A DNA stretch of 25,516 nucleotides from positions 973 through 26,488 of the forward strand of contig KN883481.1 in assembly GCA_000934455.1 (NCBI GenBank). The letters run 5' to 3'. Under the pieces are notes generated by a model. It made no database searches and was not told the DNA's origin. It saw only the letters and a list, made by a program, of their open reading frames with translations. Below, in pieces: positions 1-9,980 of this stretch; within the stretch, counting starts at the first letter, position 1; the number at the start of each line of letters is the position of its first letter. A program made the position numbers and the translations under genes. Source of the stretch: Apostichopus parvimensis. Lineage: Eukaryota > Echinodermata > Holothuroidea > Aspidochirotida > Stichopodidae.

Positions 1-1703
1 TGATTGCGTTGCTAAATAACACGAATCAGATGTAGTTGAGTTATCCAACGACATTAAAAAAGAGAGCATCTTTGCTTTCCGAAAGAGGTACAGAAACATC
101 CATCTCTCCTCGAATTTAAAGAAAGGGCATATAGAAACATGTCGCATTTGCAATTCATTGCTCTTCGGTGGGCTGTTAAGAACGTGTTCAATGTTTGATT
201 TCTGTGGTAATCGACTCCCTCCTGCGATTACAGCGATTATTTTATTTTTGGGGCGACCAGTTTCTGTTATTTTAAAGAGTTATCTACGCAGCAAATTTAA
301 TTAAGTTTTCCTGTCAGACTGAGGGTTGCAAATTAAACAATAATGTAGTTATTCAATGGAGAGTATCCTCAAACCCACGAAATGTTATGTTGTTCTGTTA
401 CTTAAATCGATCGTACTTGGTCTAAACAAATGCTATTGCTTTGGAGCAAACGGCTTTTAGATAAGATATTTTTTAAGGTTTACATTCATGTAAAACATGT
501 GCCGATATGGTCAGTAATTTACCGGACTCATTTGTTTTTTGTTACGAAAATCAAGTGACAGATCGCCAGCTAATGGATATGCAACAGTTGTCAACAAAGA
601 TCAAGTGACCAAAGTCCTAGCTTTCGTTTCGTGTTTGTTTACTTAAATACGTATTGAAATATTTTTATATGTGTTAAAATTGTTATCAGTCAAACTCATC
701 TATCAAATGATCAGGTAAACTATAAAGCAACATTCCGACAAAAACCGACAGTCTGTTTAGGCTATGTTGACTACAGCCACGATATTCTGTTGTGGGGAAG
801 ACCGTGCTGCACTCGAATACACACACAATAAACATTTTTGGCGTACGTACGTACAAAATGTACAGGTAATATACACTTAATCGCACATAGGCAAGCATTC
901 TAACAAACGACAGTACGGCGAATGCGGTTTCTATGGTGTTGAACAGTAGTTCCAATCACTAAAAATATAAAGAAATATCACTGCAGATATTGTAAGTGAC
1001 CTACTGTATCAGAAAAAGTTAGGTATATAAAATGTTAGACTGTTGCTCAAGGCTTCGTTTGATTCATATATCTTAGACGGTACTCACGTAGCCTAGCTTT
1101 TAAGTACTATACGTAGTAATACACATAACGTTAGTCGTTAGTCTAGGTAGTAGTGCACTATGATTGTGGTCAACATAATAGTGCGATAAAACATGCTTAA
1201 AATGAGTAGCTAGTTGTAAATTAAGTTGAACACATGAACGAAATTAGAAATAGCCACGGGTGCTTGACTGTTTAAATATCATACTGTGGTGAGCAATGGT
1301 TATGAGAATAAAACATAGTGCATTAGAAACATGATCCTAGCCCATCTTCACGCATTTAATGTGACAAAAGGCACACATCGTTTACATATGAAAATATTAC
1401 AGTTTTTCGATTAGAATGTCTTCTGCTACAAGCTCGTTATAATTAGCTATATTGAAAGTTTCTCTCTAGTATATATTTGGATACATTTGTCCCAAATTTC
1501 GTGTACAAATACAGATTAACGGTAGAGAGTAATCCCGGAGTCAAAGTTTGAAGCCGCTAGTATGCACCTAGGTGCCCTCCTCATAATAGTAACTAATTTT
1601 AGTAGCCTGTATAACAAACGCATAGTCAGTTTGCTACCATGAATTGCACCGAGTTCCGAGTTCCTGTTAGTTACGATCACTGTAGGTAAGGAAAGTATAA
1701 AAA
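1..1703. other. Downstream flank of the receptor gene, no gene recognised
   Basis: AT-rich sequence with scattered stops in all frames. The first few hundred bases below 1704 are probably 3' UTR. Only small features appear, such as a (GTAC)3 stretch near 843-854. The longest open frame (686-955 minus) has no recognisable domain and no splice context. Confidence 0.5.
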
Positions 1704-1811
1704 TTAAAAATCAGAGATCAGTTTATCGCGAATCATAAGTGAATCAGATGTTAAGTATGGAGATAATTCTCGTAGATGTATGCCTATATCAGCAGATAAA
1801 CGTTTCAGATC
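1704..1811 (-). CDS. Exon 14: terminal exon with stop
   Basis: A 108-base exon in phase 0, acceptor TTTTGCTACGAG at 1812, ending at TAA (1704-1706). It encodes DLKRLSADIGIHLRELSPYL and 15 more residues to a final SDF. The amphipathic pattern faintly resembles the first helices of a death-fold domain, but it is much too short for one. The acceptor has an unfavourable G before AG, so this is the least certain exon. A weak variant poly(A) signal (ATTAAA on the minus strand, 1354-1359) lies downstream. Confidence 0.45.
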   Translation of the reverse strand, partial: DLKRLSADIGIHLRELSPYLTSDSLMIRDKLISDF

Positions 1812-4800
1812 CTCGTAGCAAAATAAATTTGTATTAATTATTATACCATCAGTGGATCGATTAAACAAGTAAGCTATTTGACTATAACAAATTATTGCTA
1901 CAAACCAATGCAAATATACACAATAACTTTGCTTTGCTGACCAGACCAATGAATGGTAAATATGAACAATGTCACACCTAAATGAAGGTCATGAACCGAA
2001 ACGGGAATTTTCTATTTTTTTTACTATTTGTAGCTACCATTAAAATAGAAACCCCTTTGTGGATTTGTTGCAAATATTACCTGATAATAACAATCACGAA
2101 ACACATCGACCTGGGGAGAAAGTGAAATAAAGAACATATTAAACGCGATCTGCGGGTGAAGTGCAGATACACTGCGGTTGCTTTTCTGTTAAATGACCCT
2201 ATTAGCTTAATAACTTCTTATGCAATAACTTACTTCCGATTGGTACTGTCCTTCAGAAAGTAGAGAATCCCCATCCTTTAACTGCAAGATAAGACAGAAA
2301 GATAATATTTGAAGCGTTGACTCGAAGTTTTATTGTGTGCTCTTCAAAATATCCAACAAAATGTAGCTGATTTGTAACGTGGTATTAATAGTGCTACAAA
2401 AGATAAATACTAGATTCAGGATAACCTGTTTGATTTTCTCACTATGGCAAAAACAGATGCATAATTCCTACCTTCCAACCACCGGTATCCCGATCAAGAC
2501 TGTAAAACAACGCTGATGGATGCCAAAGCACTGTAGGCAAGAAACAAAATGTCTCGGGATCTCAAAAGTCATACAACGTACAAAAGAAAGTAACACTGAA
2601 GGAATATGGAATACACGCAATTGTAGCTTGAACTTATCCTCTTCCTTTTTTGAATACGAATGATATGATGCAAAATGTAAATCCATTGTAGGTTTTGTCA
2701 CTTGTATCGAACAATGTTTGTCCTGTTGTGGTGACATATTTGGTCTATATATTTGGCCTATATATTTGGCATATATATATATATATGCGTATGGGTGTGT
2801 TTTGTATGAGGACAGCCTAACCAACTAGGATATGGACACTGATTGTCTGTTTAATTAGTACCGTTTACTAACGATTTACTCTTCCAGTGGTGAGTTTTAT
2901 TTAAACCGACAACGGTTTTCAAGATCATATTTTTGCTGAAATTTACCGTTGTAAACACAACGCTATATGTTTATCAAAACAGCATTACATCACAATTTCC
3001 CCTTATGTCATACAATGGAGCGACGTTATACTACCTTCAAATTCATGTTTGCTAAAGTTGATCAAAGCTTCCTTTTCACACTCTCTAGGAAGTGCACAGT
3101 CCGCAAATCTGTAAGACAAGCATATATTTCATAACACAGTTAGCAACCTAGCCAATGACAAATAACACTGAATGGTAGAAGAACGCATTGAAAATAGCAA
3201 ATATGTGGCCAAACTTGTTCCAATCATTCACTTCAGCAATCACTAGCCTATCAATACGATTGTCGTTTCGAAAACCTAAATGTCTAAATCAATTTTCGTT
3301 AAACCAATAATCCCAGTACGGACCGGAGTCTTATTTGAATTTAAACCGAATAGGTCTAAGACTGTTGATAATTTGGTCGTCACAATAGCGATCTTTTGTG
3401 CACTGTTGGTGATTGGATATATTCAACAACAAACTTAAAATGCCACCAGGTTAACATTCGGACCTCTATGAAGAGATAGACTCGATAATGGAACGCTTTT
3501 AGATAACGTAATCTGAGGTCTGGACATCACATCGTACATGTATGTAAACTTTGACATTATTTATTAATTGATGTCTTATTACCTATACTTTAAGCACATA
3601 TCCTTGTTACCTTCAGTCAATCTTGTGAGTTTATGTTTGCGTACACAGTCTGTAGTGATCATTTTGCGATCAAAATGTGTATTATCACCGACCATATACG
3701 ATATTTCAAAATATGGACTTACGTCACTTTCTGAAGCTTTGTACACTGACAGCAGTAATCGATGATGTTCGTCATGTCTTTTTCATTTAACTCACGCTCA
3801 GACTGCTCTATGTAAAGTTTTTCAAGGGTTTTTAGAACGGGAACTTGAATGTTATCTTCAAGAACAACTTCACATCTATCCTCTTTGAAAGGCTGCAAAC
3901 AGTCTACTAGCCACAAGCTGGAAATAGTTTTCTGAATATAGGAAGTAAATCAATAAATAAATTGTCAAGCACTCTGTTATATAAATGATAATCTGGCGCT
4001 AGAAATGAATTTTCGCCATTCAAGTGAGGTTTCCAGAGAGTTAATGAAGATGCTATGCTAGGTAATGACATATTGTGCAATGAATGATATGATGCCTCTA
4101 GTAGCGTGCGCCATAATGAATGAATTCATGACATGAATGTAATTCATTAACATAAGCAGAAACATGACTTAAATTAAACTGTAGTTCACAAATAATATAT
4201 ATTCGTTTATCGAATGATGGGATTACATGTCAATATTTAAATTTGCACTTTGAGTTATGATTACCTTTGCGTTTGAAGCTATTTGAAGTAATTGGATAGC
4301 AGACCTCTTTTGCAACCTGGTATCATGCTTCACAATTTGAATTTCTTTCGAAGTAAGTTTCTCGACATGATCCATTATTGAATCCGTCCTTCCCAGTTGT
4401 TCCAATGTACATAAAATAGTAAACTTTTCACAACCGTCAACAGACTCCATCCATTGTATTATATGTGTTGCAGCAGCGGCGTTTAGGCCACAAGCAAACC
4501 GAAAGAGGTAATGAAGCTCATATATATCGAAGGAACTAAGAATACTGTCACTGTTTTCTAAGTGTTTTTCAATATTAACGTCATTCCAGCCAGTGAACAT
4601 TTCTGCAACACAATAGGCAGCATACCATTCGCAAAAGAGTTTGTGGAAAAATGTTATATTGTATTCCTGATTGTTATCCTTCGATGTTTCTCCCATATCA
4701 CTGTATTGTTGTTGTTCGTCAACTAGTATGCCAATATTCATGTAATATTCTAGTAAGTCGCTTCCGATTTTTTTAGAGAGCTCGTCCTTGCTAAATTTCA

Positions 4801-7800
4801 GACAATTATCTTTTAGAGCCTGAAACGCAACCTTTCCCAATAATATATGGGAGGTACCATAATTTTGCTCACTTTCGCTATCGTCTTTGCTTCTGTAATG
4901 CATGTCAAAACAGTCGATAACTTTATTGAAGAGTATTGTAACACTTGGTGACATATGGTATAAGTTTGCGTCTGTTTGTAGATGCACAAAGAGAGCCAAT
5001 AGGAGAGGAACCTGAAATAGATCTTGGACATCGGGACTAAACTGATTGAAAAATTCTACGGGATTTTGGACTTTACTAATATATTCGCACTGTGCCTCTT
5101 TGGTAAAACCTGCTAGTTTTAGTATCGTTGACGATGGTGGGACATTGTCAGGGAGTGATGTCATTGATCTCGCTGTTAAAACAACTTTGAAATGTTTAGA
5201 CATGTCTTGATCCAGTATAATAGACAACTTGCTATCTCGCTGCGAGTATTCATCCAATCCATCGCAAAGTAGCAAAACCGATTTTGAATCTTTCAGTATT
5301 TTTTCAATGTCTTTGTTGGTGAGATTACGCTCATTTGGCATTAGAGTGTCCTTTATAGCTGCATAGAGCGAATTTGCATTTTGCAGAGATTTTAAACTTA
5401 GAAAAATAACTATATCATAAGTGCCTTTAAGTTTTCCCTGGCACCAGTCATGGGCTATTTTCATGGCGAACATTGACTTACCGTAGCCGGGTTCACCTTT
5501 AACCAATAGAAAATTTTGTTTTGAAAGAATGGTTTGATATATTTTATTGTAAGAACGTGATGTTTCCCGAAATCTCATCCTGCTCTCGTTTTCTTCAGTG
5601 CGAGCCAGCACAAATCCACTATCAACAAATATCTCGTCCAATGAGTAAACCAACTTGGCCATAAATGGAATAGGCTGTATCGCTTTATATCGCTTGTTAT
5701 AGGTAATTTTCAGATTTTCAATGAAGAGGCCTTCCTTATTTCTCTCTCCTAATAAAAGAAAAGAAAGTAACCTGAGAGTAGTTTTCTACACAACGAACGA
5801 TATTTTTACATGCCATATGAATCAGAGCATCGCAAATTGTCTAAATCTGTTGATAACCTGATGCAAGTATCCGTACTTGTGGTAAATGAGAGATCGTTCA
5901 CTGCGGCTCAGTTTATTTTTTGAATATAACACAAACAAAATCAGACTGTCAACTATCAGTAGCACTTTCGGCGAACCCTTATCGTAACATGTATGACAAA
6001 ATGAATTCGAAAAATTAAATAAAATGCATGCTCTATTACCTTTGTATCTTGGGTTTTCAAGCAGTTCTTGAACCTATAGCGGGATAGAAGGTGATATTCT
6101 ATTAAAGGCTTGACAAAACAAGAGTTTCGCTGCAATTGTGTTCTTTGAATCGATTTTAAATTCTGTGATCCTCTGTCATATTATTACTAAATATGTTATT
6201 ACAAACAATATTCTGATATTGATAACAATACACCACCACACATGTATATACATCTAATACAGCTTGTTATTTAAACGGTGTCAGTCATTGGTAGTTTTAC
6301 AAAAAAAGAAGTTATCTGTGGTGAGACAAATCATAGTCATAAACCAAACATGTTAACAACTACGAGTATTAATATCAATAAATCATTCCAATCAAGGTAT
6401 TCATTTTGACAATAAGACAAATTATTGTTCATTAATTATTGTAACGTGTTTCCTGTATTCCGAAAGTTTAAAGAAAGCATGCAATGTGAAATACAACATT
6501 GAATTTTTCCTTCAGTAATAAATGAGAAATAGATCTGCTTCACATGACTCACCTCTCCCTGTTCAACTTCAGTGGTTTCGTTTTGTTTTCTGCAACAACC
6601 TATACAAATTTAATTGACAAAAGATTGAGATCATCATGACTTGTTTTAACCAGGAACGAATAGTAGATAAACGAGTATTGCGCAATACAATAAAGAACAG
6701 AGGCACAACCAAATATAATTATAGGGAACCTCAGCCCTCCTGCATAATATCAAGCGGACCCTCCCTCACTGGCAGACAGAACATTAAAAAATAACTTCTA
6801 CTATACATTAGTTTTAGCATGTATGTACGATGTAGCCGTAACACTGACAAAATTAACATGTTTCAAACTTTGCAAGGTATAGCTTCATTTTATATCTAAG
6901 CACACTCCATTTACCAAAATATCTCAAAGAGGAGGGAAATTCTTCTTCAGAACTGCGTAACTTCTTAAACTTCATAGCTAATATGATAGATACGAACAAG
7001 AAAATTGTAACGTATGATGATAAGAGAAATTTGTATTTAATAAGTACCTCTTTTGCGCCAACATACGTACACCACTGTTATTATTATTACTATGATCAAA
7101 ATCCCAACGATCCCAACGATCAGAAGTCCTCTCGAAACCGTTAGTGAAAGATTAAAGAAAGTATTTTCTTTCACATATTCTGTATTTTATGAAAAGGAAA
7201 AACACGTTATGGATACGTTAATACGTTAATCATATGGCATACTAACACATAGCATATTAGAAGCAGCAAAAAGATAAATTACTAAAACGACACATAATAA
7301 TGAATAAAGAGGGCGGCATGTGCAATAAGTGCACCTTTTGAACTTCCACTCTGTTTATTTCGGTCTTAAATACATACCATACTACGCCGGCTAATATCGG
7401 GCGTGTATGTTTACAAGATTGCGCATGTTAATTCCAATTTTCATTACTATTTCTGCGTCATAGCAGAAGGTAGATATATATATGGTATCATGAAATGTTA
7501 TATCAAGTAATTGTCAGTTAAACTTAAATTGTCTAAGTCTTAAAAATTCGGTCGTAAATTCGGATTTAATTTTGTAATAGAATATATGGTCCATAAAACC
7601 ATTTGTTGGTGAAGGTATTTGCTGTTTCAGAATATGAAATGCATCACTTGTAACAGCAAACAGCTCTTAAAAATCATCTTATACACTGTGTGTTCATTAG
7701 AGTTGGGTTTATCCAATTACCTTCTGGAAGCAGCAATTCAACATTTCTCGAATAGTCCTCCACCGTTTCCCCCTTACAAACTAAATACAATCTATTTGGT

Positions 7801-9980
7801 GCAGATGGATTCACTTTATATTGGACGGTTGACGTAACATCAACGGTAGAAGAAGCAGTCTTCGTAACTTGTAAGTATTCATTTATGAATGATATCGCAT
7901 CTTTATTGTCGTCCAAGAGAATCTGCCATCTGAGTTCAACTATCGGATATATTCCTCGCAATGTACATGTCAAGTTTCCTTCCCTTTTCGCTGCCAGAAT
8001 ACAATTCTGGTTGTGATTACAGCTGTCAACAATCGGATACGGAGGGTCCGGTCTCACTGCACAGAGGTGAAAACATACGTATACATTGTGAAACTTTACA
8101 AATTATATTTATCAAGCCAAAAACGATTGTGGTGAAGAAAATGCAAATCAGCTGACTTAAACTAAATATGAACAAGTGTAAAATTGGTTAACTAATATAG
8201 CAAATATGCAACAAAAATTGCATCGTCATAAAGTATGTGAGGCAGAAAATATCACTGACCAAACAATGTGCGTTTTGAATTTATTTGGGTCAGTGAGAAA
8301 GCTTATTTAATTCAGCAAGACACTTTTACCAAGTTGCCAAGCGTGGGATGTTAAATTATTACAAACAAAAGTAGCGCTGTGACTTCATTTATTTCCAGAG
8401 AAAAATAAAGTTTCATACCATATACTCTCAAATTATATACTCGAAGACTATCATTGGATCCGTTGTTACGAGTGCAAATATAAGTTCCTTCGTGGCTGAT
8501 CTCCACGTTAGGGATAGTGAGAGCACCTGTGTTGCTTAATAGGTAGTCATCTGTAGAGGAACTAACGAAAACCTCTTCAATGAAACTACCAAAACTGATA
8601 GTGTTGTAATCACTCGGCGAATTACTCTTCTCCCAGACAATGTGTATAAAGTCACCTTCGAGGCAACTTATTGTTGCCGGTTTCGAACGCTCAAACCAGA
8701 CAGATACCGGCTTCACATTAAGATGATCAACGTTAATCTTTTTTTTAACCAAGAGAAAAGATTCGTCCCTGTCAAGTTTAAACTCATGTTCATATGCTCT
8801 ACAGGTAAGGATCTTTAGCAGTGCTGAACCCAGCTCTAGATTTTCCAGCGTCGAAATTGACTGATGCACGCCGTGTGTTGAACTGTGAGTGAATGATGAT
8901 TGAAGTTTTTCTTCGTCTTCGCCGAACGTTTTCAAGTACCAAGACAGTTTTATGACCGGCCTGGATCCATTTATATAACATTGTAGGCCAATATCATCAC
9001 CAAAATCTAAGAAACAAAGTTGATTGTCCCTTGAACATTCTTGTACATTGATGAGAGGATATGGCGGTACCGGCAAGGCTGAAATGATAAATAAGCCATT
9101 CGTTATTTAATCTGTTTCATGTAAAAATATTATCTATTCACCATGAAGAAAGTCAAGATATTTCATAACAACGGATTTGGACATAGCACAATACTAATAT
9201 AATGCCTCTGTTATAACTATATATGGTAACAATCTGGTTATAAATATCCGATCATTCCTTTCTGACAATTACCATATTCAATACATATGCATGCATTAAA
9301 CTGTTTTTATGACATCGTGTTATGATTCCTCATATAAATTATACAACCTAACATAACATTGAAATATATACTTACCAAAAACTGTCACATTAATATTGTG
9401 AGTACTTGGAAATGTTTCTGATAACATGAACGCAACTGCAGTAAAAGTAGTTTCATGCAATTCAGAAACCTTCTTGATGATCAATGTTCCGTTTTGGTAG
9501 ACGTCATATTCTCCAGATTCCAATCCAATACCTGATTTTCCAGATTTCGTTAAAGCGATCAACGGTTTTTTATCGAAAACATTGGAATAGTTATACCAGA
9601 GTATGTTGGCAAAATCGTCGTTAAAGGTACACTTGATGGTCTGTGTTTTCCCAATCTCAATATATTGCTCTGTATCACACAAGGTGTCACCAGATATTAC
9701 TGAAACAAACAAGGTAGAGAGATGAAAGCTAAGAAAATTGAAGATATAACTGAAAAAACATCATTTAGCACTGTCAGAATACTTGTTTTAAAATGATTTT
9801 TAAAGTCTGCCCTCAAGTTTGCATTCAATCACAGCACTGTAAAAGTTGAAAGTGAAGCGATTCAATTTAATCCAGTATTTTAGAATAAAATCTCTTTCGA
9901 TATTCTTACCGATAATGAAAACTCCATGCAACACTATTACAACTGCTTCAAAAAGTCTCATGATGAAGATTGCTATGCTG
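1704..9980 (-). CDS. Ig-transmembrane-NACHT receptor gene, 14 coding exons (gene-level entry)
   Basis: Coding exons in transcription order: 9961-9910, 9699-9376, 9078-8419, 8056-7721, 7179-7048, 6599-6553, 6073-6040, 5748-4265, 3931-3723, 3108-3035, 2512-2472, 2281-2234, 2110-2081, 1811-1704. They sum to 3579 bases, an exact multiple of three, with no internal stop. Predicted layout: signal peptide (1-17), Ig1 (18-125), Ig2 and Ig3 (126-345), Ig4 (346-457), transmembrane helix (about 476-498), linker (502-528), NACHT plus helical region (529-1023), leucine-rich-like segment (1024-1117), tail (1118-1192). Topology should be type I: Ig domains outside, NACHT in the cytosol. NACHT modules are known as nucleotide-driven oligomerisation switches of NLR innate immune proteins; a ligand-gated signalling role here is inference. 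The two-gene alternative (Ig receptor beside an NLR) is disfavoured because phases stay compatible through the linker exons and no stop follows the membrane helix. No transcript was available, so mini-exon boundaries are the weakest part. Confidence 0.8.
2081..2110 (-). CDS. Exon 13: C-terminal tail, part 3
   Basis: A 30-base exon, phase 0 at both ends, with a strong pyrimidine-rich acceptor (ACTTTCTCCCCAG) and donor CAG|GTAATA. It reads VDVFRDCYYQ. Neighbouring tyrosines could be phosphorylation sites, which is inference only. Confidence 0.55.
2234..2281 (-). CDS. Exon 12: C-terminal tail, part 2
   Basis: A 48-base exon, phase 0 at both ends (acceptor ATCTTGCAG, donor GTAAGT), reading LKDGDSLLSEGQYQSE. 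The other two frames contain stops. Acidic and polar, no recognised domain. Confidence 0.58.
2472..2512 (-). CDS. Exon 11: C-terminal tail, part 1
   Basis: A 41-base exon reading (A)LFYSLDRDTGGWK, phase 1 in, phase 0 out (donor GTAGGA). The acceptor used is CATCAG at 2513. A stronger-looking acceptor 13 bases downstream (TTTTACAG) would make a 28-base exon that does not fit the incoming phase. Function unknown. The choice rests on phase alone. Confidence 0.52.
2735..2788. repeat. AT-rich tandem repeat ending in (AT)8
   Basis: About three imperfect copies of a 14-base unit (ATATTTGGCCTATA-like) run directly into an uninterrupted (AT)8 at 2771-2786. It lies inside an intron of the receptor gene. 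Confidence 0.8.
3035..3108 (-). CDS. Exon 10: leucine-rich-like continuation
   Basis: A 74-base exon (acceptor GTCTTACAG, donor G|GTAGTA), phase 2 in, phase 1 out. It reads FADCALPRECEKEALINF and then SKHEFE, continuing CTKLQKVT from exon 9. Together these give one recognisable repeat-like unit (LQKVTFADCALP). Open only in the frame that the preceding exon imposes. Confidence 0.72.
3723..3931 (-). CDS. Exon 9: start of leucine-rich-like C-terminal segment
   Basis: A 209-base exon, phase 0 in (acceptor TATTCAG), phase 2 out (donor AC|GTAAGT). It begins KTISSLWLVDCLQPF and ends CCQCTKLQKVT, the kind of leucine-spaced sequence that follows the helical region in animal NLRs. A closer AG (TTTCCAG, 3918-3920) would give a 196-base exon and break the frame with exon 8. 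Only one or two degenerate repeats fit here, far fewer than a typical NLR LRR domain. Confidence 0.78.
4265..5748 (-). CDS. Exon 8: NACHT NTPase with winged-helix/helical extension
   Basis: A 494-codon exon (acceptor TTTATTAG at 5749; donor AAG|GTAATC at 4264). The Met at 5662 is internal: the frame runs upstream to the acceptor through GERNKEGLF. Walker A is GEPGYGKS (5474-5497, residues 613-620). Walker B is LLLCDGLDEY (5246-5275, residues 687-696), with the extra acidic residue typical of NACHT. A sensor-like VVLTARS follows, then LAGFTKEAQCEYI and PLLLALFVHLQ. Further on, FFHKLFCEWYAAY (895-907) and RFACGLNAAAA (945-955) match the helical region of animal NLRs. All ATP-binding residues look intact, so the module should be active. 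The usual cytosolic death-fold N-terminus is absent; the Ig/transmembrane exons take its place. Reading past the donor gives only 14 more residues before a stop. Confidence 0.97.
6040..6073 (-). CDS. Exon 7: linker mini-exon before NACHT
   Basis: A 34-base exon (acceptor GCTATAG, donor G|GTAATA) reading VQELLENPRYK, phase 0 in and phase 1 out. It connects the membrane-proximal exon to the NACHT exon in frame. It is short and polar, with no domain of its own. A 34-base exon can be skipped or mispredicted, but both flanking phases demand exactly this length class. Confidence 0.7.
6553..6599 (-). CDS. Exon 6: cytosolic membrane-proximal mini-exon
   Basis: A 47-base exon (acceptor GTATAG, donor GTGAGT). 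It enters in phase 1 and leaves in phase 0, reading CCRKQNETTEVEQGE after the shared glycine. A second AG ten bases downstream (TTGCAG) would give a 37-base exon, but that breaks the frame with exon 5, so I chose the upstream AG. The two cysteines next to the membrane basic cluster are possible palmitoylation sites (inference). Confidence 0.68.
7048..7179 (-). CDS. Exon 5: juxtamembrane stalk and transmembrane helix
   Basis: A 44-codon exon, phase 1 at both ends (acceptor AATACAG; donor G|GTACTT). It encodes a short stalk with a sequon (NLS), then about 23 uninterrupted hydrophobic residues rich in Ile and Val (starting GLLIVGIVGIL, ending VVYVCW), then RKR. Basic residues on the C-terminal side agree with the positive-inside rule and a type I orientation. 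The next exon continues in frame with more cysteines and basic residues. No other hydrophobic stretch downstream looks long enough to cross the membrane again. Confidence 0.88.
7721..8056 (-). CDS. Exon 4: Ig domain 4 (paralogue of domain 2)
   Basis: A 112-codon exon, phase 1 at both ends (acceptor TGTGCAG, donor G|GTAATT). It begins PDPPYPIVDSC and has an extra cysteine pair (SCNHNQNC), then NLTCTLRG, the core tryptophan in LRWQIL, and the strand-F cysteine in YLVCKGE. The order PPYP, C-x(4-5)-C, L-x-C-x-x-x-G, P-x-x-x-L-x-W, L-x-C matches domain 2, which points to internal duplication. The domain sits directly outside the membrane. Confidence 0.9.
8419..9078 (-). CDS. Exon 3: Ig domains 2 and 3
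   Basis: A 220-codon exon, phase 1 at both ends (acceptor ATTTCAG at 9079-9081; donor G|GTATGA). The first half is an Ig-like domain starting with PPYPL and containing an extra N-terminal cysteine pair (ECSRDNQLC) before the core cysteines (GLQCYI and ILTCRA) and the core tryptophan (LSWYLK). The second half is a canonical V/I-like domain: ATISCLEG, IVWEK, then GALTIPNVEISHEGTYICTR with the usual Y-x-C motif. Sequons NGS and NDS are present. Domain 2 aligns well with domain 4 on the next exon. Two Ig domains on one exon means either intron loss or an ancestral fused module. Confidence 0.92.
9376..9699 (-). CDS. Exon 2: Ig domain 1 (lacks the second core cysteine)
   Basis: A 108-codon exon, phase 1 at both ends (acceptor TTTCAG, donor GTAAGT). 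It carries Ig hallmarks: strand-B cysteine in TIKCTF, core tryptophan in ILWYNY, and an E-to-F strand pattern GTLIIKKVSELHETTF. The residue expected to be the strand-F cysteine is alanine (FTAVAF), so the usual intradomain disulfide cannot form. The only other cysteine is near the N-terminus (DTLCDTE) and might pair with the strand-B cysteine or with another chain. Several N-glycosylation sequons are visible (NYS, NGT, NVT). The layout resembles domain 3 of the same protein, where the cysteine is present. Confidence 0.88.
9910..9980 (-). CDS. First coding exon: start codon and signal peptide
   Basis: The ATG lies at 9961-9959 on the minus strand. The exon reads MRLFEAVVIVLHGVFII, a short basic N-terminus followed by a hydrophobic stretch, as in a signal peptide. 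It ends after one base of the next codon at a good donor (G|GTAAGA), so phase 1, matching the next exon. The frame stays open upstream of this ATG. I chose this start because a strong acceptor (eight T then CTTTCCAG, at 9981) lies just upstream, leaving about 19 bases of 5' UTR in the exon. A separate non-coding first exon further upstream is therefore likely, and I could not place it or a promoter. Confidence 0.75.

Larger units (their letters stand above)
1812..9909 (-). other. Introns of the receptor gene
   Basis: The stretches between the exons listed above run from about 120 to 620 bases. I saw no second gene in them. Apparent open frames inside are short, lack splice context or overlap exons in other frames. 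The intron at 2513-3034 holds an AT-rich repeat, listed separately. Confidence 0.6.

Noticed and set aside
686..955. 89-residue minus-strand open frame
   Set aside because: No domain, no splice context, random-looking composition in AT-rich sequence.
2513..2824. Longer minus-strand open frame through the AT repeat, overlapping tail exon 11 in another frame
   Set aside because: Contains translated AT microsatellite (IYIYAKYI) and conflicts with the phase required by exons 10-12.
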